The notes under the pieces were generated by a model, which saw only the letters and a program-made list of their open reading frames with translations, did no database searches and was not told where the DNA came from. DNA of 64,000 nt from Spirosoma sp. KCTC 42546 (GTDB taxonomy: Bacteria; Bacteroidota; Bacteroidia; Cytophagales; Spirosomataceae), in assembly GCF_006965485.1 (NCBI RefSeq), contig NZ_CP041360.1, positions 2,108,001 through 2,172,000 of the forward strand, read 5' to 3'. This document shows, in pieces, positions 44,460 through 54,368 of the stretch. Every line of letters begins with the position of its first letter. The first letter of the stretch is position 1. The position numbers and the translations under genes were made by a program.

Positions 44460-45581
44460 TTACAAGTTACTTAATAAATTCTTTAAAAATTGATTTGCAA
44501 CAATATTCAAATTAGTGTAATTAGAGGCTGGTAATTTAGTAGATACAATTTTTTCAAGGGTTCCGGGACCATATTCAAAAATACCTTCTGGGCGATTTAG
44601 AGAAGGTACATTACGAGGATACCATGTACGAGAAATACAAATAATTGGTAACCCGTGTTCTGACATAGCTGCAGCTGAACCACTCTTCCCAATAAGATCA
44701 ATAGGAGTAGTTGCAATCCCAATAGAAGCGGATGCTAAAACTTTTGAAATAACAGATGTGGGCTGCTCACCTAGCTCTTCAACTTTTAATTGTAAATTCT
44801 GTAATATAGAAACCCAATGCTGTTTCTCATCTCCATTATGGCCTAAAAATATAAATTTTGTAGATATATTATGCTTATCACTGTATGAGAGAATATCTTG
44901 TGCTAAGTTTAAGATAGGTGCACCTGGATGAATACTACCAAAAATGACAAATGATAAATCACTTTTTGAAGTAAATTCAATAAAAGAACGAGTAAGTTTT
45001 AAAGAAGGAATATTGCTAAATAATGGCAAATAGTCTGCCTTGATACCCAGTTTAGCTAGCTGAGCTTTATAAAGCAAAGTTTGTGTATGTATACGTTGGG
45101 GGTTTATTTTTTTTATCAAGCTATAAATTAATCGGCTCTGAATCCATCCCATAGCAATGGGAATTATTGGAGCGCCTTTATCCATTCCGATCCAAAGCTC
45201 ATGAAACATTATGTGCAATTTACGACCTTTGCGCAAAGATTTTAATTTGCTGCTTAATCCAAAAGGTAACCCTTTCCTTTGAAACCCATATGTAACATAT
45301 TGCAAGCTTATCCATTCTGGGTTTTGATTTTCGATAAAGGATGATGCATACGTAATTTTATCTTCCCAAGAAACACTGGTGGATAAGCGCAATGTATTTA
45401 TTGTTTCATCATTATCTTGCTGCAAACTATTCTCAATACGTTCAATTAAATAACGATCGTGCAAAGCAATAATAGAAGCATCATGTCCTAATCTAATAAG
45501 TTCTCCTGATAAACGACGCGTGTAATCTCCAACGCCATCTTTACCAAATTCTAATGAGGAACATAAAAATACTATTTTCAC
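44460..45581 (-). CDS. Glycosyltransferase, GT4-like
   Basis: 373 residues. The start MKIVFLCSSLEFGKDGVGDYTRRL is the GT-B acceptor-side loop, and FVIFGSIHPGAPILNLAQ with IATTPIDLIGKSGSAAAMSEHG is a degenerate donor-side region in which Gly-Lys-Ser-Gly-Ser replaces the usual E-x7-E motif. So it is a divergent member, perhaps using a different donor. One base separates its end from the acyltransferase start. AT content rises from here to the right. Confidence 0.75.
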   Translation of the reverse strand: MKIVFLCSSLEFGKDGVGDYTRRLSGELIRLGHDASIIALHDRYLIERIENSLQQDNDETINTLRLSTSVSWEDKITYASSFIENQNPEWISLQYVTYGFQRKGLPFGLSSKLKSLRKGRKLHIMFHELWIGMDKGAPIIPIAMGWIQSRLIYSLIKKINPQRIHTQTLLYKAQLAKLGIKADYLPLFSNIPSLKLTRSFIEFTSKSDLSFVIFGSIHPGAPILNLAQDILSYSDKHNISTKFIFLGHNGDEKQHWVSILQNLQLKVEELGEQPTSVISKVLASASIGIATTPIDLIGKSGSAAAMSEHGLPIICISRTWYPRNVPSLNRPEGIFEYGPGTLEKIVSTKLPASNYTNLNIVANQFLKNLLSNL

Positions 45582-45814
45582 TATTTTTATTACAAGATTA
45601 TATTAATATAACACGTGGATAAAGCTATTTACTGGATTTGAAATCATATAATTAAATTAGCATTGCTTTAATCGTTACACATTATTAAATGATTATTATT
45701 AAAGACAGGATACTATTTAACTAACAAGGAGCTTCATATGATTTTAATTACTGCCTTCTAAAATTATCTAAAAATTAATTAGAAAGTAGTAGTTGAGAAT
45801 TAATAGTAATGATG

Positions 45815-46894
45815 CTACGGTAAACGGCTGATGCAACTATTTATTTGATCAAAACAACTTTTCTCCCACTGGTTTATTTTAACCTTGTCTACGTACAAAG
45901 AATTTTTAATAGTATCTATGCCAGCCGCTAAATCATCTGTGGTAAGAAATTGGTCGCGTTTAAATCCCAATTCGTTTAACATAAGTTCATTTTTTGTCGC
46001 ATAAGCAATTGGGGTAATTTTTATACCTAATTTTATTGCAAATATAGTAGAGTGATAACGAGTAGTCAGAGCCCATTCTGCATTTGCCATTTTATACAAC
46101 ATTTTATACGGGTCTGGCGAATAACTATTATGTTTAACTGATAGACCTTTTAATAGAAGTTTGCCATATTCTTCATCATCTGATGTAAACGGAATAGTTT
46201 CGACAGAAAAGCCTTCATCTAATGCTTTTTCGGTAATTTTCCTTAAAACGCTTCTGTATGAATTATTCATTACTTGGAAATTTTCATACAAGTTCGACCT
46301 TTCCTCTTTATATTTTTCAATAGGCTCTAATACTCCATTCGTGACTTTACCATACAACGGAACTATATTTATTAATAACTTTTTAGACTTATTTAAAGAA
46401 TTACGAATACCTTCACAATAATCGTCTTTAAATGAAAACGCTATATCTGGATGGGAAACAATATCATTTCTTCCCGTTAGAGCCATCATTTTATCTGCTT
46501 GAGCTTTACTTCTACAGCTTATAAAAGCAACATTTTTTAAAAGCTCCATTAATTCTTGCGGATAAAATGGTTCATTGAAGTCAACTCCAAGTATTCCTAT
46601 ATTTCCATAATTCCCTTTATATTGATTTGCTATTTTCTCTAATGAATATATATAACCTATAGCGCCACCTCCTATAATAGCGGATTTAGTTTTAGTCCAT
46701 TTTTCTAGATTATATATAGTCTGTAAGTTTGATTTTAAGCCTCTTTTTAATAATATATCACGTACAGAATAGCCTAAAGCCATATCTCCAAGATTACCTC
46801 CGTGATAGCCTCCAATAACACTTATATCAGTTGTACTTATAAGTTGTTTGATCCATCTTAACCGATGTTCAATTTGAGCTTTTGAAAAGTTCAT
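45815..46894 (-). CDS. Polysaccharide pyruvyl transferase family protein (1)
   Basis: 359 residues. The family's N-terminal motif is SVIGGYHGGNLGDMALG (20-36), then KSAIIGGGAIGYIYSLE and the C-terminal TTRYHSTIFAIKLG, with the conserved Arg and His. These enzymes attach a ketal-linked pyruvate from phosphoenolpyruvate to a sugar, giving the polymer a negative charge (WcaK/CsaB/Pvg1 relatives). The gene is very AT-rich and stands 233 bp from the preceding and 161 bp from the following gene. Confidence 0.85.
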   Translation of the reverse strand: MNFSKAQIEHRLRWIKQLISTTDISVIGGYHGGNLGDMALGYSVRDILLKRGLKSNLQTIYNLEKWTKTKSAIIGGGAIGYIYSLEKIANQYKGNYGNIGILGVDFNEPFYPQELMELLKNVAFISCRSKAQADKMMALTGRNDIVSHPDIAFSFKDDYCEGIRNSLNKSKKLLINIVPLYGKVTNGVLEPIEKYKEERSNLYENFQVMNNSYRSVLRKITEKALDEGFSVETIPFTSDDEEYGKLLLKGLSVKHNSYSPDPYKMLYKMANAEWALTTRYHSTIFAIKLGIKITPIAYATKNELMLNELGFKRDQFLTTDDLAAGIDTIKNSLYVDKVKINQWEKSCFDQINSCISRLP

Positions 46895-47055
46895 TCTTTT
46901 AATTACGAGAAGGTATTTATCTACATTTGAAACAACCTCAATTCGGCAATAAAACTATATTTTTAAAGAACCATTGTTGCTTTGAATTAATACAAATTAA
47001 CAAGAATATACTAGAATGAAGTAAGATTGACAGCTTAGCTTATGATATGCCGCCT

Positions 47056-48123
47056 TTATGCCATTTTATTTTTAAAGCCAGCCATTTCATCTAATTGCCT
47101 AGATTTCATACTCAAAATTTTATTTTCAATAGTTTTCCAGTCAAGAAGTTGACGATTATGAAATGCATCTTTAAATAAAGATACAGAAGCTTCTGAGGGG
47201 CTTATTCCACAATCTTTAAGATCTATACTCAAAAGAAAATCTTCATGTTTAGCTGTATAATTAATAGACATAAATGGGCATTTTGTAAGGGCAGCCATTA
47301 CATTAAAGTGTAATCTTTCGCCAATTGCAAAACTGCTGGATAGGAAATGTTGAACCGCTTCTGAATATTTGTTAGGTATTTCAAGTATTATAATTTCAGG
47401 AAAATCTGATGTAAGCTCAAGCCCCAGATCCAGATCAATCGAATGGAAAGGTAAAAACTGAATAGTATATCCCTCACTAATCATGTGTTTAATAAAGCTT
47501 TTTAAAGCTTTTCTACTAATAATTAGATCTTTATAATTTGCATGAGTTCCAAGGTTAATCAATATGCTTTTTCCATTAGCTCCTTTTTGCGCCCAATCAT
47601 ATTTTTCAAACAATTGAAAAGCTGCATCTCCAATTATGTTTGCTTTTACATTTATTGAGGTAATATTCTTAACCGAAAGAGGCCCTCTTACACCTCCAAA
47701 AAAGGGACCGCTAAATATCTCATTCCAAAATGAGTTAAAGTATTCTTTTTTGTGGACCCCTGTACCATGCACGTACAAGGGCTTCCCTTCTTTTATTATA
47801 CTAGTAAAATAATCTCCTTTTAAAAATATAGGGCCTATTAAAGTTCCTCCGCCAATTACAACTCCCGAAATTTTTGATTTATAAAGGGTTGAGTATAATT
47901 TAAGAAGTAGTGGCATTCTGCTCTTTACAGGTAACAGTATGTTAGGGTAAAAAAGCTTTTTGGTCGCTTCGTAAACTAATTCATCACCAAAATTTTCATC
48001 GCCTAAAAAGCCATAATATGCTAAAATTTTATGTTTTGTAAATATAATTTTCGATAAACTTGGAAAATGGCCTAATGTATACGCTTCTTTGTAAACGTTT
48101 TTTAACTTTTTAATGCTATTCAT
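47056..48123 (-). CDS. Polysaccharide pyruvyl transferase family protein (2)
   Basis: 355 residues. Motifs are YYGFLGDENFGDELVYEATK, GVVIGGGTLIGPIFLKG, FFGGVRGPLSVKN and GERLHFNVMAALTKCP. It differs clearly from the neighbouring pyruvyl transferase and may act on a different sugar or position. Having two suggests two pyruvylated sites or that one copy has another role, such as sensing or transfer of a different group. Very AT-rich. Followed by the flippase gene 24 bp upstream in transcription order. Confidence 0.85.
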   Translation of the reverse strand: MNSIKKLKNVYKEAYTLGHFPSLSKIIFTKHKILAYYGFLGDENFGDELVYEATKKLFYPNILLPVKSRMPLLLKLYSTLYKSKISGVVIGGGTLIGPIFLKGDYFTSIIKEGKPLYVHGTGVHKKEYFNSFWNEIFSGPFFGGVRGPLSVKNITSINVKANIIGDAAFQLFEKYDWAQKGANGKSILINLGTHANYKDLIISRKALKSFIKHMISEGYTIQFLPFHSIDLDLGLELTSDFPEIIILEIPNKYSEAVQHFLSSSFAIGERLHFNVMAALTKCPFMSINYTAKHEDFLLSIDLKDCGISPSEASVSLFKDAFHNRQLLDWKTIENKILSMKSRQLDEMAGFKNKMA

Positions 48124-48146
48124 GTAATGTGGTATTTTTCAGTAAT

Positions 48147-49436
48147 TTAGTTGAAATTATTTTTCTTTAATTCTAAAGCAAGATATATCAATCTTACAAA
48201 GTAAATAGTTCCAGTTGTGAAAATTCCATAATATATTACACTTACCACCTCATTTAAAGGCATAATAAGAGCAACTGCTATTTGGACAATTACTGCTACA
48301 GTAATAAATATGTATGGATTCATTATTATACCTCTTACTGAAAGTAACTGATTTGTACTGGTGCTAATTAGGCCAAGGCAACCACTAAATATAATTAACA
48401 CAACCTCTTTGTTTAAGCCATTAAAGTTACTTCCTAAAAGGAAAATAATTTGATTTGAAAATATATATGCTATAAAAACAATAATTACGCTTATTGCCAA
48501 TAATATTAATTGCAATCCTATAAAGCTTCTCTTTACCATTGAACTGCTTTTAGGAAGCCTTGCAAATTTTGGGATAAAGACTGTATTAAATACAGTAGTA
48601 AAGAAAGTAAACAGTATAGAGAGTCGGCTAAGGCCGCCTATTTGAGCAAGTGAATTTGTTGATCCGAAAATTGATATAACCCAGATAGTAATTTGGCTAG
48701 AGAAACAGTAATATACGGATGTAGGGAGTATTCGTTTAACAGTTAAAAATATTTTTCCTTCAACTTCTTTGCTTGGAAGTAAATTAATGTTTACTGATGT
48801 TTTTAAATCTTTACGTAGGTAGTAGTTTGACCATATTTGAGTTAGACCAGCTATGAAAATTGCAATCCAACTCCATGGCAAAATAATTATAAAGGGAACC
48901 AGAAAAATTAACCTGGCTGCATTCGATAGGAGCTGTATTTTTTGAAGAAAAGCAAATTTTTGATCTAATTTATAAGCAACTTGAAAAATTGAAGTTGTTA
49001 GTGCTGAATTTAAAGCTGGAATTAATGTAAGAATAATTAAAATTGATTCATACCATCTACTTTCATGAAGGTTTAATAAGACTATTAAAACCGGGAGAGT
49101 AAAAAACAGGCTAATTACTGCAAATTTTTTCCTTAAATATATTCCTGTTGATAAAACAGTTCCTAATTTCTCTTTATCCTGCCAGACTTGGCCGCCAAGC
49201 GACATAACCCCTGTACTAATGCCTCCATCTGCAAGCACAGTCATTGTTCCTAACATTGTATTTGCCAGTGTGTACAATGCATATTCATGTGCTGGTAATA
49301 GACGTATCAGTAGAATGCCACTTATAAACCCAATTATCTGAATAATTCCTTGTGTAAATCCTACACTTGCAAGTATTTTAGATATACTCCATAATTTTTC
49401 ATAATTAAATCTTTTCCTCAGATATTTACTATTCAT
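48147..49436 (-). CDS. Wzx-type oligosaccharide flippase (MOP superfamily)
   Basis: 429 residues with about 12 hydrophobic segments. Features are FTQGIIQIIGFISGILLIRLLP with HEYALYTLANTMLGTMTVLADGG in the first third and a conserved middle TNSLAQIGGLSRLSILFTFF, as in Wzx/RfbX proteins. It should flip the lipid-linked repeat unit across the inner membrane to the polymerase. It is the first gene after a 698-bp gap following the kinase gene, so it may have its own promoter. Strongly AT-rich. Confidence 0.88.
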   Translation of the reverse strand: MNSKYLRKRFNYEKLWSISKILASVGFTQGIIQIIGFISGILLIRLLPAHEYALYTLANTMLGTMTVLADGGISTGVMSLGGQVWQDKEKLGTVLSTGIYLRKKFAVISLFFTLPVLIVLLNLHESRWYESILIILTLIPALNSALTTSIFQVAYKLDQKFAFLQKIQLLSNAARLIFLVPFIIILPWSWIAIFIAGLTQIWSNYYLRKDLKTSVNINLLPSKEVEGKIFLTVKRILPTSVYYCFSSQITIWVISIFGSTNSLAQIGGLSRLSILFTFFTTVFNTVFIPKFARLPKSSSMVKRSFIGLQLILLAISVIIVFIAYIFSNQIIFLLGSNFNGLNKEVVLIIFSGCLGLISTSTNQLLSVRGIIMNPYIFITVAVIVQIAVALIMPLNEVVSVIYYGIFTTGTIYFVRLIYLALELKKNNFN

Positions 49437-50134
49437 TATTTAATTTAAGCTCAACTTTTTTGAAATTAATTAACTTCATTATTGATACTATTATTTTTAA
49501 AATTTTAAGGAGTATAACTTAATATATTATCTATTTCTTATGGCTTCGCCCTGTCAGTCCCATTAAGGACTTATTATTTGCATATTAAATATATTATCTT
49601 GACTTTATGAAAACAATATTATAGGTAATATGTCTTTATTTTAACATATTAGTCCTTAAAATATCCACTTTAATTAAATAGAAGGAGTAAGTTTATATGA
49701 AACAGTTTTTATTTGTTATACTCCTAATTTCTAAGGCATTTTAATGAGGGGTATAAACTGGGTTGCTGATTTAACCTATATTTATTTGAGTAAAATAATG
49801 ATAAATTTTATTCAGCATAAGTTCAATGGTATTGATTAGATGCCAAATGCTATTGAAAATTAAGCGTTTTCCGCGTTTATTAACTGAGCATTTTGCTGTT
49901 TGATTTATCAATGATAGACTTATTTCGTTTACAGTATAGTATATTCAGGAGATGATATATTGTTTATTTATGAGCAATTCAAATCTGCTTCGTATTATAA
50001 GCATCCAGTTGCAAGTTTCCATTACGTAGTGAGTTGTGGTTTAATTATTTTTTGCCTTTCAGAGTTCATAGAATGTCTACTATATGTTAGTCACTGGAGC
50101 AGTATATATGCAGAGCATTTCGGCCCAAGATTAG
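49437..50134. other. 698-bp AT-rich gap between flippase and kinase genes
   Basis: No convincing gene. A 92-codon plus-strand frame overlaps the kinase gene end and is rejected. TTAAGGACT recurs inverted at about 49564 and 49650, a weak long-range repeat. The size of the gap suggests a promoter for the Wzx-to-WcaI run, or decay of a former gene. Confidence 0.45.
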
Positions 50135-52471
50135 TTATACGTAATAACCTTTTCCTTTACTATATCCGTACCCATATCCATAACCATATCCATAGCCATA
50201 CCCGTATTCGTTACTATTTTTATAATTTACTCCATTAAAAATTATATTTAATGATTTAAACTTTTTGCTGTCCTTTAATTCAGCTAATAACCGCATGTAT
50301 GTTTTTGGGGTGTATTCATGCCTTACTAAATAAAAAGCTGCATCAACATAAGGCCCGAGAAGAGTAGCGTCAGCGACTAAGCCAACTGGTGGAGTATCTA
50401 GTACTATATAATCGAATTGTTTACGTAGCTCAATCAGCAATATTTCAAGGCGTCCATTTGATAATAACTCGGATGGATTTGGCGGTATCGGACCACTAGA
50501 AATCATAAATAAATTGGGGTTAGGCGCTGTTACCTTAACCAACTCGTCGATTGAAGACTGCCCAATCAGATAATTTGTAATGCCTTTATCTTTAGCAACG
50601 CCAAGGTAAGTAGCTATTTTAGGTTTACGTAAGTCTAATTCTAAAACAACCACCTTTTTATCCAACATAGCAAGGCTTAAGGCTAAATTAATACTTACGA
50701 AACTTTTGCCTTCACCACTGATAGACGATGTAATAAGTATGGCTTTCCCTGCATTTGGTGTGGGAGTGCCAACCGTATATTGCAAATTAGCTCTAAGAAT
50801 TTTAAACTGCTCTGATATTACACTATTGGTGGCAGAGTCAATTATATTATCCTTCATTTCTTTAGGTTTTTTCATGATTTCCCCAAATATGGACAAACCA
50901 GTTTCAACCTCTATTTCTTTTCGGGATTGGATAGTATCATTTAATATACCCTGAAGTGCAACTATACCTATTGGAATTAGTAAACCAGCAAGGAGTGCTA
51001 CTAAATAGATATTGGTCTTGTTTGGTTTGATTGGGAAACTTTCCCCGTAGGGGGCATCCACCATGCGGCTATCTGTTACTGTAGACGCATAAGAAATGGC
51101 TGTTTCTTCCTTTTTTTGTAATAGCAATAAGTACAAGCTCTCTTTTATCCCCTGTTGACGTTTTATATTAATGAATTCTCTTTCTTTCCTGGGAATAGTT
51201 TTAACTGTAGATTCCAAACTGTTAATTTGACCTCGCAGGCTTGTACGAGAAACTAATAAATTATTTTTTTGGTTGGTAATATTTTCTTTAATTGAACTTT
51301 TTGTGCTTGCAATTTGAGCGTTTATCGTTTGTAGAAATGGACTATTAGGTTGGGTTGATCGCTCATATTTTGCTTGTTCTGCTTCCAGATCGTTTAATTT
51401 AGTAAGCAGATTTATTAAGATAGGGTCATTTACCATAAGTGTGGCAGGAGCAACGCCTGTTTGGCTGCTTTTAAGGTAATTTTCTACTCCTTCCAGTACT
51501 TTAAGCTGAATATCCAGATCATTTAGTTTTGCGTCATTTTCGCTAACTTTCCCCAAATACAGCGTTGCTTGCTGACTTAAATCACTAATTCCTTGATTGG
51601 TTTTATAAGCTTCAACGTCGCGTTCTACCGTACCTAATTCGTTTGTAATTAACCCTAATCGTTCATCAATAAATCGAATGGTATTCGACGCTTCGCGATT
51701 TTTATCTGTTAGCGTAGAATAATTATATGCTACCAGTAAGCTATTCAGAATAGCTTTCCCTTTTTTAGGGACAGCATCTTCCAGTGTTAGCTTCAGTACC
51801 GTACTTTTAGGATTTACTAATTGGATCTGTAATCCTGATTTGTAATGTTCAGCTATATTTTCTCTATTATAGATAAGTACCTTGACAAGGGCATTGTCTT
51901 TACGGTATAGCGAGTCATTTAAAAACACACGGAAGCTTCCATAATCGCTTTTAGCCATCTGGCCAAAATTAAATTTTCCTTTTGCCCCACCTTCTTCATC
52001 TTCCAATTCATATTGATTATGATTTAGGACTTTAATAAAGAGGCCTTTATTAGCCAGTGTGTTCAGTTGAACAGGTTGTAGACGAATTGGAGAAGCATTG
52101 TAGATTTCCTTATCGCTTCGTCCCTGACTTTGTTGGAAATAAGCAACTGTTAAGTTTAAGTCATCGACTACGCGCAACATTAAACTACGAGATTTTAGAA
52201 CTTCAATTTCGTTTTCAACTACTTTATCTGTAGAAGAGGGCTCTAATTCTTTCAAAATCTCATTTGAAATAGAATTCTGATTTTTTATCAACAGGGTAGC
52301 ACTAACCTGGTAGATAGGGGTAGCATAGCGTAAGTATATATAAGCCAGCGATAAACAAATAGCTATGGAAAGCAGAAACCAATACCAATAGCGTAGGTAT
52401 TTTATAAATACTGTACGGAGATTAAATGGAGCTTCTTTTTCTCCAAATAATTCAGAACTCGAATCGGTCAT
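50135..52471 (-). CDS. Wzc-type BY-kinase and chain-length regulator
   Basis: 778 residues. The N-terminal Wzz domain has a first membrane segment near residues 34-54 and a second near 495. A long coiled coil lies between. The kinase part has Walker A SISGEGKS (583-590, K589), Walker A' VVVLELDLRKP (607-617) and Walker B YIVLDTPP (688-695). The tail carries eight tyrosines alternating with glycines at 756-770 and two more at 776-777. Tail phosphorylation regulates polymer export, and the CpsB-type phosphatase at 28447 would reverse it. The tail is encoded by a short hexanucleotide-like repeat (50162-50206) that may vary in length. Confidence 0.92.
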   Translation of the reverse strand: MTDSSSELFGEKEAPFNLRTVFIKYLRYWYWFLLSIAICLSLAYIYLRYATPIYQVSATLLIKNQNSISNEILKELEPSSTDKVVENEIEVLKSRSLMLRVVDDLNLTVAYFQQSQGRSDKEIYNASPIRLQPVQLNTLANKGLFIKVLNHNQYELEDEEGGAKGKFNFGQMAKSDYGSFRVFLNDSLYRKDNALVKVLIYNRENIAEHYKSGLQIQLVNPKSTVLKLTLEDAVPKKGKAILNSLLVAYNYSTLTDKNREASNTIRFIDERLGLITNELGTVERDVEAYKTNQGISDLSQQATLYLGKVSENDAKLNDLDIQLKVLEGVENYLKSSQTGVAPATLMVNDPILINLLTKLNDLEAEQAKYERSTQPNSPFLQTINAQIASTKSSIKENITNQKNNLLVSRTSLRGQINSLESTVKTIPRKEREFINIKRQQGIKESLYLLLLQKKEETAISYASTVTDSRMVDAPYGESFPIKPNKTNIYLVALLAGLLIPIGIVALQGILNDTIQSRKEIEVETGLSIFGEIMKKPKEMKDNIIDSATNSVISEQFKILRANLQYTVGTPTPNAGKAILITSSISGEGKSFVSINLALSLAMLDKKVVVLELDLRKPKIATYLGVAKDKGITNYLIGQSSIDELVKVTAPNPNLFMISSGPIPPNPSELLSNGRLEILLIELRKQFDYIVLDTPPVGLVADATLLGPYVDAAFYLVRHEYTPKTYMRLLAELKDSKKFKSLNIIFNGVNYKNSNEYGYGYGYGYGYGYGYSKGKGYYV
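50162..50206 (-). repeat. Gly-Tyr codon repeat (TATGGT/TATGGA type) in the kinase tail
   Basis: 45 bp encode YGYGYGYGYGYGYGY (residues 756-770). The near-identical 6-nt units make copy number changes in multiples of two residues likely without loss of frame. Confidence 0.8.
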
Positions 52472-52550
52472 TTGATAGTAGATCGGCTATTAAAAGAAAG
52501 CGCTTTATATTCTGTCAAGTTATTATAAATAACTGACAAGGCATAATTTA

Positions 52551-53387
52551 TTACTTTCTAATAAAATTTAAAATAACTAGTAGAGTAGAAGTAACGCCTA
52601 GGAAAAGTGGCGCAAGCTGTAGGGTTCGATCAGTTGCAGTAATGCGCCCTGGTCTCGGCTCTACATAAATTATATCGTCGTGTCGAATAAAATAATAGGG
52701 CGAATTTAGGATGTCACGTTTCGTCAAATCAATTTTTACGATTTCCCGTTTCTCGTTTGTTGTACGAATAAGCATCACATTATCCCTACGTCCATAGGTG
52801 GTTAAATCACCTACTGCGCTTATTATTTGTGGTAATGTTGTGTGGTCATTTAAAAGATTATATACACCTGGTCTTACTACTTCGCCTAGTACGCTGTAAC
52901 GACGATTTAAATTCCTTATATTAACCGTAACTTCTTTAAGATATTTACCAAGCTTTTCTTGGATCTGTTGTTCAGCTTCTTCATTTGTTAAACTACCCAA
53001 CTTTATTTTACCTATCAAAGGTAAATTCGTGTAGCCATCCGCATCTATCAAATAGCCTAATGGTTGTGAATTATTTCCTCCAGCTACTGCTGATGGAAAT
53101 CGACTCATTGTAACAGTGTTGATGTTGGCAAAATTAAAGAGTTCATTTGATTCTGAACTCAAACTGCTTACAACAATTGCCAAGATATCATCAGGCTGAA
53201 TTCGCGAAATGGGAGGAGTAATTGAAGCTAATGTTGCCAGCCGAGCCGTATCGAGAGTTCCATCACCTTGGAAATAAGTAATAGACTTTGTAGATGTACA
53301 GGAATAAAATGAGGAAACAGATAGTAGGAAAGCAATCAGGAGATAACTGTGCTTATTCCGAGGTAAGTTTGTTAAAAAGATCGTCAT
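52551..53387 (-). CDS. Wza-like polysaccharide export lipoprotein (SLBB)
   Basis: 278 residues. The lipobox is LSVSSFYSCTS. The Poly_export domain has ISRIQPDDILAIVVSSLS and GYLIDADGYTNLPLIGKIKLGSLTNEEAEQQIQEKL (in parts), then a SLBB domain (YSVLGEVVRPGVYNLLND, TLPQIISAVGDLTTYGRRDNV). A C-terminal hydrophobic stretch (LAPLFLGVTSTLLVILNFI) would span the outer membrane. It forms the outer-membrane channel that receives polymer from the Wzc complex. Just upstream of the kinase gene. Confidence 0.92.
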   Translation of the reverse strand: MTIFLTNLPRNKHSYLLIAFLLSVSSFYSCTSTKSITYFQGDGTLDTARLATLASITPPISRIQPDDILAIVVSSLSSESNELFNFANINTVTMSRFPSAVAGGNNSQPLGYLIDADGYTNLPLIGKIKLGSLTNEEAEQQIQEKLGKYLKEVTVNIRNLNRRYSVLGEVVRPGVYNLLNDHTTLPQIISAVGDLTTYGRRDNVMLIRTTNEKREIVKIDLTKRDILNSPYYFIRHDDIIYVEPRPGRITATDRTLQLAPLFLGVTSTLLVILNFIRK

Positions 53388-53579
53388 ACAATGAGCCCTG
53401 TGACACAGACAAAATTTCCGCTGAACAAAGTTAGCATTTGTTCAGTTCTGTACAACAGGAAGTATACATGAATTAAGTAGTTGGTTTTAGTTTCCTAGTA
53501 GAATTTAGTTGATAAGGGGCTTTGGTATTCTGTTAGAAAGATTTGTACTCTGATTTTAGAGACGAAATAACAATTTATT

Positions 53580-54368
53580 TTACCAGGCGTTGGCATCCCC
53601 TTTGAACATCAACTTTACTGTTCGGAAACAAATTTTCATATCCAATAGGAATGTTTGGCGGGGAATATATAAATGATCGTAGCGAACTCGGTGTTCCATT
53701 TGATGTTTTGCGCCCGTTGCTCCACGTGAACCACGGACTTGGGCTAGGCCCGTAATTCCAGGACGAACCCAGTAGCGCTCTCTATAGGCAGGTGATGACC
53801 AATGTTGTACATCATGTTGTACCGCATGGGGGCGAGGGCCAACCAAGCTCATATCACCTAATAGGACATTAATGAACTGGGGCATTTCATCGAGATTGGT
53901 TCTACGGAGAAAACGGCCCAGGGCTGTAACCCGGTTATCATTCCGGGCAGTTTGGCGAAATGCTCCCTGCTGTGTAGAGATGTGCACCATTGTTCGAAAT
54001 TTGAAGCATTGAAAGGCTTTACCTCGTCGGCCCGAACGGGCCTGAATAAAAAAGACAGATCCTGGTGATTCGAGCACAATTAGGAGCCCAATGAGGGGTA
54101 TAAGCCAGGATAGCACAAATACAAGAACAAGCGTGGCAACGACAACATCGAAAATCCGCTTTCCAATACGTGTATACAAGGTGCTTTGAGGCAATGAAAC
54201 AACCTGTTGATCAGGCGTCCATTGAAGGAAAATATTCGATACTGGTTGTTTGTCCCGATGAACCGTTTTCTCGGGTATTGTAAATTCAATAGGAGCGTAA
54301 CCTACTGTGAAATCTGTTGAAACAAAGTCCGATTCATTACGCTGAAATAAGTTGGAAAGTTGATTCAT
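53580..54368 (-). CDS. Undecaprenyl-phosphate sugar phosphotransferase, short form
   Basis: 262 residues. One membrane segment ([24 protein letters not shown]) is followed by the catalytic domain of the WcaJ/WbaP/PglC type ([66 protein letters not shown]). It starts repeat-unit synthesis by putting a sugar-1-phosphate on undecaprenyl phosphate. The N-terminal membrane bundle of long forms is absent. It is the first biosynthetic gene at the right end of the locus, and a 900-bp region precedes it. Confidence 0.9.
   Translation of the reverse strand: MNQLSNLFQRNESDFVSTDFTVGYAPIEFTIPEKTVHRDKQPVSNIFLQWTPDQQVVSLPQSTLYTRIGKRIFDVVVATLVLVFVLSWLIPLIGLLIVLESPGSVFFIQARSGRRGKAFQCFKFRTMVHISTQQGAFRQTARNDNRVTALGRFLRRTNLDEMPQFINVLLGDMSLVGPRPHAVQHDVQHWSSPAYRERYWVRPGITGLAQVRGSRGATGAKHQMEHRVRYDHLYIPRQTFLLDMKICFRTVKLMFKGDANAW

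Noticed and set aside
50162..50206. Possible CRISPR or tandem satellite
   Set aside because: It is a coding Gly-Tyr repeat without spacers.
49960..50238. 92-codon plus-strand frame across the kinase gene end
   Set aside because: Its His-rich C-terminal part is the antisense reading of the Gly-Tyr repeat of the kinase, and the rest lies in AT-rich noncoding DNA without family likeness.
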